Shown here one piece after another: positions 16,851 to 25,046 of a stretch of 64,000 bases of DNA (the stretch's first letter is position 1; each line of letters opens with the position of its first letter). A program made the position numbers and the translations under genes. The notes beneath the pieces are model-generated. The model had not been told where the DNA came from. It saw only the letters and a list, made by a program, of their open reading frames with translations, and did not search any database. This DNA is from Pseudoneobacillus rhizosphaerae (lineage in GTDB: Bacteria > Bacillota > Bacilli > Bacillales > Cytobacillaceae): positions 62,001 through 126,000 of the forward strand of contig NZ_CAKJTG010000006.1 of NCBI RefSeq assembly GCF_917563885.1, written 5' to 3'.

Positions 16851-17546
16851 TCATTCGTCATCACTCGTATTCCCTTTGATTTCATTAACAATTTCGTTAG
16901 CAAAGTGACCAAGAGTACCTTCGCTATATCCCCTAATAACCTCAGGTGCAAGGGAAGTAAGAGCCCTTTTTACATAATCGGAAGGAAGTCCTTTTTTCGC
17001 AAACTCTCTCTCGATTTCCAATGCGGCTTTTACAGCATAATAGGTTGCTAATTTATTTACATCGGATAAAAGACTTTCCTGATCGATTTTTATGCTTCCA
17101 AGATATTGATAGAGGGCTTCAATATGGTTAGGTAACCTAGTTTCGGTTATAAACAAGCCATTTCCATGCTCCAGTAGGTCTCGCGCATGCCCCATATACT
17201 TCACTCCGAGAATATTTAAGTCTGGAAACTTTGCCTTAACATCTTTTGTATCAAGTGCTGTTGCCATATTAATGATAGGTGTAGAAAAAGGTAATCTTCT
17301 AATGGAATATAGATTTGAGATAAAGGGAATCACGTTCAAAGCAGGGAGGGCTAAAATAAGCACATCTAACTCTAATAAATCGCTTTCGGTCAATGAATAA
17401 CTATTAGAAAATTGCTGCACAAATGGTTCAAGTTTTGTTTCCGATGGGTGATATACTCCAATTTTAATAGGATGTTTTTCCCAGTGTGTCATCATCGCTT
17501 TTCCTAATCTGCCAATCCCGACTAAGCCCACTTTATTTATCTTCAT
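16851..17546 (-). CDS. NAD(P)-binding oxidoreductase-like protein
   Basis: 231 residues, with GAGGTG six bases before ATG. The N-terminus has a Rossmann nucleotide-binding loop (VGLVGIGRLGKAM, Gly at 10, 12 and 15). Next come ILALPA and a segment typical of F420/NADP oxidoreductase and pyrroline-5-carboxylate reductase-like proteins. The C-terminal half is helical, as in the dimerisation domain of that superfamily. The substrate is not evident. Monocistronic. Confidence 0.65.
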   Translation of the reverse strand: MKINKVGLVGIGRLGKAMMTHWEKHPIKIGVYHPSETKLEPFVQQFSNSYSLTESDLLELDVLILALPALNVIPFISNLYSIRRLPFSTPIINMATALDTKDVKAKFPDLNILGVKYMGHARDLLEHGNGLFITETRLPNHIEALYQYLGSIKIDQESLLSDVNKLATYYAVKAALEIEREFAKKGLPSDYVKRALTSLAPEVIRGYSEGTLGHFANEIVNEIKGNTSDDE

Positions 17547-17824
17547 TTTTTACACCTCACTCTTAATCAGCCTATAATTCTAATCCTTTATTATATAGGC
17601 AAAGTACGCTGAAAAGAACAGCTTACTTTAATTATCTAGGTTTTGAAAAGAGTAAAGTCCATGTTTTTAAAAGATAATTTAAGTATTTGAAAACCTAGAA
17701 AAATTAACAAGAATGGTTTAAATTCCTGTTTTTGTCTCAATAATGAGGAAGGATTACGAGTTCTTTTAGTCGAACATATATACTGAAAAGGAATCAAAAA
17801 TTTTAATAAAATTAGGAGGCTATT

Positions 17825-18220
17825 ATGGGAAGAGTAGTACATTTTGAAATTCATGTAGATGACATGGAACGAGCTACAAAGTTTTATGGAGAGGTATTTG
17901 GCTGGACATTTGAAGATTGGACTAATTATGCTGGAATGCCTTATTTTGGAGCTGTAACTGGTGATGCAAATGAACTTGGTATAAACGGAGCTCTAATGAA
18001 GCGTCAAGGTCCTCCGCCGCAACCAAACCAACCAATGAATGGCTTTGCTTGTACAATGGGCGTGGAGGATTATGATGCTACTGAAGCAAAAATTCTTTCT
18101 AATGGTGGCAAGGTTGCATTACCAAAGTATGCTCTTCCTGGTATGGCATGGCAAGGATATTATATCGATACTGAGGGAAATGTTATTGGCATTCATCAAC
18201 CAGATGAGAATGCAAAATAG
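17825..18220 (+). CDS. VOC-family (glyoxalase-like) protein
   Basis: 131 residues, with AGGAGG seven bases before ATG. The pattern HFEIHVDDMERATKFYG at the N-terminus and DTEGNVIGIHQPD at the C-terminus is typical of vicinal-oxygen-chelate proteins of the YdhR/CFP30B-like group. His8 and the Glu/His near the end could bind a metal. The substrate is unknown. Confidence 0.85.
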   Translation: MGRVVHFEIHVDDMERATKFYGEVFGWTFEDWTNYAGMPYFGAVTGDANELGINGALMKRQGPPPQPNQPMNGFACTMGVEDYDATEAKILSNGGKVALPKYALPGMAWQGYYIDTEGNVIGIHQPDENAK

Positions 18221-18228
18221 AAATCTAC

Positions 18229-18279
18229 AAAAAACACTCACAACTGTTGGAAATTCAACAATTGTGAGTGTTTTTTTGG
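18229..18279. terminator. Terminator, AACACTCAC-type hairpin
   Basis: The long stem AAAAACACTCACAA / TTGTGAGTGTTTTT has an inner GTTG/CAAC pairing. A closely related hairpin lies at 44620-44667, also after a VOC gene. Confidence 0.85.
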
Positions 18280-18435
18280 TTAAATGTAAAGAGTTCACAT
18301 GTAATCTATAGCTGAAACTACCAGAAATTTTTTTTGCTGATATCAATTAAATAAGAAGATAGTTGAATTTCAGGGTGAAATTAATTAGGAACTGGAGAAA
18401 GGTATTTGGCATCATTATTGCGAAACATTCATTGA

Positions 18436-18468
18436 AAAAGACGTGTGAGTACTCACACGTCTTTTTTA
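18436..18468. terminator. Orphan perfect-palindrome terminator
   Basis: The perfect palindrome AAAAGACGTGTGAGT / ACTCACACGTCTTTT lies in the 18280-18622 gap. No gene is seen directly upstream, so it may end a small RNA or insulate the peptidase gene. The rest of the gap holds AT-rich promoter-like sequence only. Confidence 0.65.
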
Positions 18469-18622
18469 TCTATAACTAAGTCATTAGCAAAAAATGTTAT
18501 ATTTGGAAATTTATAATTGCTTTTTAGCGTAAAATTGATTACTATAAAAAGTAATTGGTGTTACAAAGTAATAAAAGTTACTCTAAAGAGTATCAAGCGC
18601 ATGAAGAAAAGGGGAGATACCT

Positions 18623-20320
18623 ATGATGAAAGCAAATGAAATCCATTATTCACGGGTCAATATGGGTCAATTTAGCCAAACTTTCAAACGTTTTTTGGAA
18701 AGGTTTGTAACGGCGGAAAGCTTTGAAGAGCTGAATAAATGGTTTTTATCTATTAATCAGCTACGGAATGAGTTTGAATCGATGGAGCAGCTTGCGTACT
18801 TGAAACATATGATCGATTTATCAAATGAAGAATATAAAAAAGAAAAAGCATATTTTGATCAAGTAAGCTCTGAGTATCAAGCCATAGTAACAGATTATTA
18901 TAAAGCAATCTTACAAACCACTTATAGAACGCAGCTAGAGAAACGGTGGGGGTCTCAATTATTTAGAATTGCTGAATTAAAAGTAAAAACCTTCTCAGAA
19001 AATATTGTTGAAGAACTTCAACTTGAAAAGGAATTAATCGGTAAATACTTCTCCCTATTAGGGACAGCAGAATTAGAGTTTAATGAAATGAAGTTGAGTC
19101 TATTTGAATTAAATAGATACACGGTTTCAAATGATCGAAACGAACGGCGACAAGCATACACAACGATTTATTCGTTCTATGCTGCAAATGAAAAACAATT
19201 AGAAACCATACTTGATGACCTTATTAAAATAAGAACGAAAATGGCGAAAAAACTAGGATACGAAACATTTACTCAGCTAGGATATGACCGTTTAAAACGT
19301 ACGAATTATAAACCAGAGGATGTAGAAGTCTACCGGAATCAGGTCAAACAATTTGGAGTTCCTTTTATTTCTAAACTACGTGAAAAACAAAGGAATAGAA
19401 TTGGGGTAGAAAAACTGAAGTTTTATGATGAACGAGTATATTTTAAAAGCGGAGCTCCTAAATTGACTGGTAATGCAAATGATATCATTCAACGTGCTTT
19501 AACGATGTATTCCGAGCTTTCCTCGGAAACAAGAGAATTTTTTGAGTACATGGTTTCGGAAGGGAATATGGACCTTTTAAGTAAAAAAGGGAAACGAGGT
19601 GGTGCATTCGCCACGTATATGGCAACCGAAAAAGCACCATTTATTTTCGCTAATTTTGTCGGGATACCTAATGATGTAAGAGTATTAACTCATGAAGTTG
19701 GACACGCTTTTCAATTTTATTTGAGTCGAAATACACCTATACCCGAATATATTGCTCCAACTTATGATGCGGCTGAAATTCATTCCTTTACGATGGAGCG
19801 TTTTTCATGGCCTTGGATGGAGCTATTCTTCGGGAATGACGCTGCAAAATATAAATTTAGTCACTTAACTGAAGCCTTTATTCTGATGCCATGGGCCAAT
19901 GCCATTGATGAATTTCAACATTATCTGTATGAAAATTGGGAAGCAACACCAGAAGAGAGAAAGGCAAAATGGAGGGAAATGGAAAGGGTTTACATGCCTG
20001 AAAAAGATTATGATGGATTTGATTTCCTAGAGCAAGGGGCAAGCTTTTATCAAATTGGACATCTATTTGAAACACCTTTTTACTTCATTGATTACGATAT
20101 CGCTCATAATTGCGCTACCCAATTATGGATAAAATATAACGAATCTCTTGAAGAAGGCTGGAACGATTTTCTAAATATTTGTAGGGTTGGAGGCAGTGAA
20201 TCGCTAGTAGAAATAATTAATCGAGCACGGCTATTATCTCCATTTGAAGTGGGTAGCTTGAAGTATATCATTGATTATGTAGACAAGTGGGTAGAGCAGT
20301 TTGAGGATGAAAGTTTTTAA
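18623..20320 (+). CDS. M3-family oligoendopeptidase
   Basis: 565 residues, with GGGGAGA before two adjacent ATG codons. The zinc-metallopeptidase motif HEVGH lies at residues 357-361, with a downstream Glu in AAEIHSFTMERFS. The full-length helical M3 (thimet oligopeptidase/PepF-like) fold is present. These cytosolic enzymes degrade short peptides. Length and motif agree with the YjbG/oligoendopeptidase F-like subgroup found in Bacillus. Single gene followed by a terminator. Confidence 0.9.
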   Translation: MMKANEIHYSRVNMGQFSQTFKRFLERFVTAESFEELNKWFLSINQLRNEFESMEQLAYLKHMIDLSNEEYKKEKAYFDQVSSEYQAIVTDYYKAILQTTYRTQLEKRWGSQLFRIAELKVKTFSENIVEELQLEKELIGKYFSLLGTAELEFNEMKLSLFELNRYTVSNDRNERRQAYTTIYSFYAANEKQLETILDDLIKIRTKMAKKLGYETFTQLGYDRLKRTNYKPEDVEVYRNQVKQFGVPFISKLREKQRNRIGVEKLKFYDERVYFKSGAPKLTGNANDIIQRALTMYSELSSETREFFEYMVSEGNMDLLSKKGKRGGAFATYMATEKAPFIFANFVGIPNDVRVLTHEVGHAFQFYLSRNTPIPEYIAPTYDAAEIHSFTMERFSWPWMELFFGNDAAKYKFSHLTEAFILMPWANAIDEFQHYLYENWEATPEERKAKWREMERVYMPEKDYDGFDFLEQGASFYQIGHLFETPFYFIDYDIAHNCATQLWIKYNESLEEGWNDFLNICRVGGSESLVEIINRARLLSPFEVGSLKYIIDYVDKWVEQFEDESF

Positions 20321-20395
20321 AATGGATGCATTTGTTCTTTTCCTAAATATCCTTTTTTGGATAAAATAATTTACATCTACAGTCAAATGGCTATA

Positions 20396-20432
20396 TGTGG
20401 CCAGGTCCCTTTTTGGATCTGGCCTTTTTGTT
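20396..20432 (+). terminator. Terminator after oligoendopeptidase gene
   Basis: The hairpin GGCCAGGTCC / GGATCTGGCC is followed by TTTTTG, about 75 bases past the stop codon. Confidence 0.8.
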
Positions 20433-20564
20433 TCTTTAGCTTTGTTAAAGTTAAATGTTGATTTTCTTAAAGTTATTACGTAGCGAAGGATGACAAGCCC
20501 GATTTCAAAAAGTAATGCTAGACTGGTATCCGAAATGCAGTCCCCATGCATCCATGCATCGGAT

Positions 20565-20870
20565 TTATAAATAACTATAAGAAATTCTTGGATCAGAATC
20601 GATTATATATTTCAGATCTGAATCCTGGATAATCCCAATTCTAAAAGAATTGGGATTACCTAATAGAGTAATGTCAGCCACATATTTACATTCAGCTTGC
20701 TCCTGAATTTTAACTTTATATTCGATATAGTTGTACTTGCCACTGTTAAAGCGTCGCAGTATTTTTTTGTGTTTTTCTTCAGTAAACAATGCTTCATGAA
20801 GGGTATGACTAGTCAATTCCTGGCCAATTAGTAACTTCAATCTCTCGATAATATCAGCATTATTAATCAT
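20565..20870 (-). CDS. Hypothetical protein, 101 aa
   Basis: It starts at ATG 20870 behind AAAGGGTG. It is a soluble, mixed alpha/beta protein with one cysteine and no motif that I recognise. It is the last of three short minus-strand genes next to the Wadjet operon, which run in the opposite direction to it. Confidence 0.55.
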   Translation of the reverse strand: MINNADIIERLKLLIGQELTSHTLHEALFTEEKHKKILRRFNSGKYNYIEYKVKIQEQAECKYVADITLLGNPNSFRIGIIQDSDLKYIIDSDPRISYSYL

Positions 20871-20925
20871 AAAATTTCACCCTTTTTTGAACTGTTAATT
20901 TCCTACCTAATTCCATAGTTTTTTT

Positions 20926-21231
20926 CTATAACCATTCATCTGGTATAGAGCTATTATCAGCAATTAAGTAGGCAGCATTCGTGATGGCCTGTGCCAAAGT
21001 TTCACCTATTGCATAATGGTCATTAAAATAAACGCCTGTATGCCCATCGGCTTTATAGGTATAACCCATCATCTCCAATCGTTTTACAATTAACATCGCA
21101 TGTTCTAGATTGTGTTCAGGTTGGAACTCTGAATCGTAAATAAATTTATTATTTTCAAAATCATACCATCGATCCCAACGATTTAATTTCCAACCTAGAA
21201 TTCTTCGAGCTATTATTTCAATTTTATTCAT
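20926..21231 (-). CDS. Phage ABA-sandwich-like small protein
   Basis: 101 residues from the ATG at 21231, which follows GGAG; a longer frame to 21267 has no such site. The pattern AMLIVKRLEMMGYTYK followed by an Ala-rich helix (ETLAQAITNAAYLI) near the C-terminus is that of the phage ABA-sandwich domain found in Bacillus phages and chromosomes. The function of the domain is unknown. Its presence hints that this stretch carries phage-derived genes. Confidence 0.6.
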   Translation of the reverse strand: MNKIEIIARRILGWKLNRWDRWYDFENNKFIYDSEFQPEHNLEHAMLIVKRLEMMGYTYKADGHTGVYFNDHYAIGETLAQAITNAAYLIADNSSIPDEWL

Positions 21232-21276
21232 TATCTTAACTCCTTTAAACAAGATAGCCTTAATCAAGAGAAAGAG

Positions 21277-21303
21277 AAAAAGTCAGGAACTACATCCTGA
21301 CTT
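21277..21303 (-). terminator. Terminator of 58-aa gene (minus)
   Basis: Read on the minus strand, AAGTCAGGA / TTCCTGACTTTTT follows directly after the stop codon of the gene ending at 21302. Confidence 0.75.
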
Positions 21304-21478
21304 AACTGATATAACCTTTTTCCTTTAAGTATTCGTACGCAGCTGGTTGATTTTCTTCTTTAATCTGAAACTCCAATGTATTTTCCACGATTTTTGCGCA
21401 ACGACCACCGAAGGGTTTTAGTTCCTCTTTAAGTACTTTAATCTCTGCGACACCTTTAATCGGATATGTTACTTTCAT
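21302..21478 (-). CDS. Small hypothetical protein, 58 aa
   Basis: It starts at ATG 21478, seven bases after GGGAGGTG, a very strong site. It is a compact 58-residue protein (KVTYPIKGVAEIKVLKEELK) with one cysteine and no membrane segment. It has its own terminator, so it is a separate transcript from the two genes downstream. I do not recognise it. It lies ~245 bases from the divergent Wadjet operon. Confidence 0.6.
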   Translation of the reverse strand: MKVTYPIKGVAEIKVLKEELKPFGGRCAKIVENTLEFQIKEENQPAAYEYLKEKGYIS

Positions 21479-21724
21479 TCCAAACACCTCCCATAATTAA
21501 ATATAAGGAATAGGAGTTATTTTAGCTGTGATAAAGATTACTTAGAATAAGGATTTTATCTGAACAATCTAGTTGATGATTTCACAAGAACTGTCCAGTT
21601 TCTTCAAATTATTATTTAAGAAAAATTCATTACGAACATCAAAGCAACTAGTCTATAATATAAGGATGTCCAAATTGGGCTTCAAAACTATCTATCAAGG
21701 AAACTAACAACAAGAATTAAGTAG

Positions 21725-22798
21725 GTGAAGACAATCGATGTCATTGAAACACGGGTGAGAGGGTTTATAGCTGATATTCAACACCCTAAACAAAAAAAGA
21801 AATTAAATATTAACGATTTAGAGCTTCAGTTGCGCAGGCTTTCGGAGGATTATTTTGAGATGGATGGTTATTTGTTGTTTTCCCGTGCAATCGAAATGTT
21901 GCAAGCGGAAGGACAGCTTATTCCGATTCGTAATAATCAATTTAATGGAAGAACGCCAGCGCTTGCCTTATATTACTGGGTTAATACTAAAGTACATTCA
22001 GTCTCATGGGACCGCCTTGAGATGATGAAGTTAAGTGATCAGTTTGATTTTTCCTACTATGAACGTCATCGAGAATGGCAAACGAAAGAGGAGTGGAATC
22101 GAATTCATCAGTTATATACATTTCTTCAATCTAGTCAGGAACGGGAATTGGTGTCCGTTGAAGAGAGAAGTCTGGAGCTGTTTGGCCATGAAAAGTTCTT
22201 GCTGGATAGTGTTAGCTTTCCTGAAGGTAAAGGCTTTTTAACTAGAATTGGAATAAAAGAAGAGCAACTGAAAATGGTGAATTACGGGGAGCCCTTTGTC
22301 TTTTGGCTGAAGGAAGGGAAGGAAATAAAGGACATTCAGCGTGTGCTAATCGTTGAAAATCTATCTTTCTTTCATACTAGCATTAAGTTATTGGATAGAA
22401 ATCAACTTGATTACGAGCCTGACATGATTATCTATGGAGAAGGAACGAAAATTGAACGAAGCTTTTCCTTTTTCTTCCGAATGTTTCCGCCTAAACCTTA
22501 TTTATTCTATTATGCAGGAGATATGGATGCCGCAGGGTATGGAATCCTCGTTCGGTTAACCGAAAAGTACCACGATTGCTGTATTCAACCCGCATTAAAA
22601 ATTTATCGAAAAATGCTAGATTGCCAAGAACAAAAAAATGAGCAGAAACAAGGGCAAACGCAAAATATTCAATACCTTGAATCTTTCATTCAATGGTTCA
22701 CGGAGGAGGAACAGCTTCTTTTGCGGCAATTATGGCAAGAAAATAAGCGGATTCCTCAAGAAGTCTTATCAATTGAAACGTGGAGGAGATGGATGTGA
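21725..22798 (+). CDS. jetD: Wadjet JetD, Toprim-fold nuclease subunit
   Basis: 357 residues. The only plausible in-frame start is GTG 21725, with a weak ribosome binding site. The C-terminal half matches the Toprim domain of JetD (DUF2220 type): the conserved Glu in LIVENLSFFHTS (~205) and the DxD in YAGDMDAAGYG (~265). In Wadjet systems JetD is the nuclease that cuts plasmid DNA once the JetABC motor has extruded it. It is first in the operon here, ahead of jetA with which it shares GTGA, whereas the commonly drawn order is A-B-C-D. Confidence 0.88.
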   Translation: MKTIDVIETRVRGFIADIQHPKQKKKLNINDLELQLRRLSEDYFEMDGYLLFSRAIEMLQAEGQLIPIRNNQFNGRTPALALYYWVNTKVHSVSWDRLEMMKLSDQFDFSYYERHREWQTKEEWNRIHQLYTFLQSSQERELVSVEERSLELFGHEKFLLDSVSFPEGKGFLTRIGIKEEQLKMVNYGEPFVFWLKEGKEIKDIQRVLIVENLSFFHTSIKLLDRNQLDYEPDMIIYGEGTKIERSFSFFFRMFPPKPYLFYYAGDMDAAGYGILVRLTEKYHDCCIQPALKIYRKMLDCQEQKNEQKQGQTQNIQYLESFIQWFTEEEQLLLRQLWQENKRIPQEVLSIETWRRWM

Positions 22799-24297
22799 AC
22801 GAATCATGGGAAGGCTTTGCCCAGCGTATGCAACGATTAAATCCATTGTTTGAGCTTGGAAGGGGTATGGAAGTAGGGGAATTGAAGCCTCATATCCAAA
22901 CGATTCTCATGCAGGTACTCCTCGTCATTTTTTATCGAGAGCTTAATGATGATGATCATCGACGCAAATCGGATATCAAGTATATGATAGAAGATTCTAT
23001 TAAACAAATGAAGCTATTAGCGGATGAAAAACAAATTGAACGAATGACAAGCGGACTGTTATATCAAGGGAAAGAGGAATATACTAAGCCGTTTGAAGCG
23101 TTATATTACGATGAAATCAGACAAACCTGGGAGACGCAAGTGTTCCGATACGTCACGATGGATGAATTATATACGAATTTAGAGCTAGGCGGCTCGATAG
23201 TTTATAAGCTGACCGACATCGCTCAGGAAATGATTTTTATGAGCAGGGAAATGGCAGAGGAATTTTCGATTACGATTGAACAGCTTTATAGTATACAGCT
23301 GATTAAAAACGGTAATTTTCGAAAAGCGACTCGCAACCTCGATCATCTCATTTCCCGTGTCAATCGTTTAATGGCAAAGGAATTTTCATTTCAAAAGGAA
23401 ATGGTCAACAATCCAAAAATCCTTTTAATCGAAGAGGAAATGCAAAGGGCCGACAATCGTGTGGAAATTGAAAAGCAATTTGAAGAAGAAAAAAATCACT
23501 TTCGTACCATTACGAGCATGATTGAAAAAACAAAACGCAGGAATGAAGAAGACGATTATATTCAAAAGGAATTAATTCTTCTACAAGAGAAAATTGGCCA
23601 TACAAGGCAATTACATGATCGTTTTGCGAAGTTAGTGATTCAGAATATTTCTTATGAGATGAAATTAAAAGTGGAGAATCCTTCGTTGTTTTGGGAAAAT
23701 AGCTTGGTTTCCTTTCGCGAGCATTTTTATGAAGATTGGTTGTTGAAAGAAGGCTTTCAAAGCTTCGACACGATTGAAAGAGTTCTTTCTCCCCTATTTT
23801 CACCGAAAAATGAATTTATTTTACCTCTTGATTGGATCTGGGGTGAACAGGAATTCGATGAGAAACAACGAATCGATGAGGTCGCAGAAGAGGAGGCAGA
23901 AGAAAGCATTACTCGTCTGCGTGTAACGAACTGGGACTCAGTGATCAAGGCATGGAGCTATGTTTTTCAATACTTACAAACGTACCGAGAGTTTTCTCTT
24001 GCAGATTTAGCCCAGCTGCCATTAGAAGTGCAGGATTTATGGATAGAAGAATCGGAAACGATCGACCTTTGGATGATGTTTGATAAAAAGCCGTTGAAGG
24101 TTCAAGTGCTGCATCGGAAGGAAGAAACGTTAAGTGACGAGAGGGAGATTCTTTTACACAAACTAATGAAGGAATATCCGCAATTTGAAATGTTTGAAGG
24201 CTTGAAGATTTTTACAAGGTTTGACTATCGAGCGGAGCCACTCCTCTGGCAGCGAATGAAACTAACACCTTTTAAAATATGTGTACAGGGGGAGTAA
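22795..24297 (+). CDS. jetA: Wadjet JetA, kleisin-like subunit
   Basis: About 500 residues from GTG 22795, which overlaps the jetD stop (GTGA) and follows GGAGGAG. A frame from 22780 would overlap that site. The opening NPLFELGRGMEVGELKP and the long central helices (~190-290) fit JetA, the MukF-like kleisin that links the heads of the SMC-like JetC and recruits JetB. Amino-acid style matches the JetA group often found in Clostridia and Bacilli (formerly DUF5716), which I associate with type III Wadjet; the subtype is only probable. Confidence 0.85.
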   Translation: MNESWEGFAQRMQRLNPLFELGRGMEVGELKPHIQTILMQVLLVIFYRELNDDDHRRKSDIKYMIEDSIKQMKLLADEKQIERMTSGLLYQGKEEYTKPFEALYYDEIRQTWETQVFRYVTMDELYTNLELGGSIVYKLTDIAQEMIFMSREMAEEFSITIEQLYSIQLIKNGNFRKATRNLDHLISRVNRLMAKEFSFQKEMVNNPKILLIEEEMQRADNRVEIEKQFEEEKNHFRTITSMIEKTKRRNEEDDYIQKELILLQEKIGHTRQLHDRFAKLVIQNISYEMKLKVENPSLFWENSLVSFREHFYEDWLLKEGFQSFDTIERVLSPLFSPKNEFILPLDWIWGEQEFDEKQRIDEVAEEEAEESITRLRVTNWDSVIKAWSYVFQYLQTYREFSLADLAQLPLEVQDLWIEESETIDLWMMFDKKPLKVQVLHRKEETLSDEREILLHKLMKEYPQFEMFEGLKIFTRFDYRAEPLLWQRMKLTPFKICVQGE

Positions 24298-24299
24298 GG

Positions 24300-25046
24300 A
24301 TGAATGCAGAAAGTATCAAAAAGGCATCAGCTGTTTATTTTACTCTATTAAAAGAAAAAGTCATAGATGAAAATAGTGAACACTTCCAGACCTATTTTGA
24401 TCCAGAGGTTAGACAGACTGTATTAATGCTAGCTGACGAATCGGGTACGTATATCATTGAATCGCCTAAACGGATTCATTTAGTCGTTCAGCCGACCGGA
24501 TCTGTGTTTGCGACGAATTTTACTCATATGAAAGAAAAGCATAAGCAAGTCGAAACGAAAAAACATTTTCATTTGATTAGTGTGGTCATTATGTCTTTTT
24601 TAGCTACCATCGACCGTAATCAGGCTGCGAAAATCCGTACGAAGCGCGAAGGAATTAGCTATTATGCATTAGAACGACAAGTCAATGATTTAGTGATGAA
24701 TTGGGATAGTATTCTCAAAAATATACCTACCTTCGGAGTAGAAGAACGCATTGATATGAACGAAGTGGTGACAACCTGGAAATACATGGAGGTTGACAGT
24801 GACGATTATGGGCTTAAAAAAGGCAATCGTCGAACGAGAATCGGGCTAATTGCCAGTGCGATGCGGTTATTAGAGACGGAAGGATTGATCGTCATTCTAG
24901 ATCGCGACGATATTCCTAAGGCGATTCCGAAGAATGAGCTTTTTGAACGGATTGAATATTTGTATCACGATTATGATCGATACGAATTATTCAAGAAATT
25001 AATGACGACGGAGGAGAATGAGCATGCCGAAAATCCATCGAATTAG
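24300..25046 (+). CDS. jetB: Wadjet JetB, KITE-like subunit
   Basis: 248 residues from the ATG at 24300, two bases after the jetA stop and behind GGGGGAGTAAGG. The charged, mostly helical protein has a winged-helix-like C-terminal part (RTRIGLIASAMRLLETEGLI). Position and size fit JetB, the MukE-like partner of the kleisin. It overlaps jetC by 23 bases. The call depends strongly on context; the sequence alone has few landmarks. Confidence 0.8.
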   Translation: MNAESIKKASAVYFTLLKEKVIDENSEHFQTYFDPEVRQTVLMLADESGTYIIESPKRIHLVVQPTGSVFATNFTHMKEKHKQVETKKHFHLISVVIMSFLATIDRNQAAKIRTKREGISYYALERQVNDLVMNWDSILKNIPTFGVEERIDMNEVVTTWKYMEVDSDDYGLKKGNRRTRIGLIASAMRLLETEGLIVILDRDDIPKAIPKNELFERIEYLYHDYDRYELFKKLMTTEENEHAENPSN

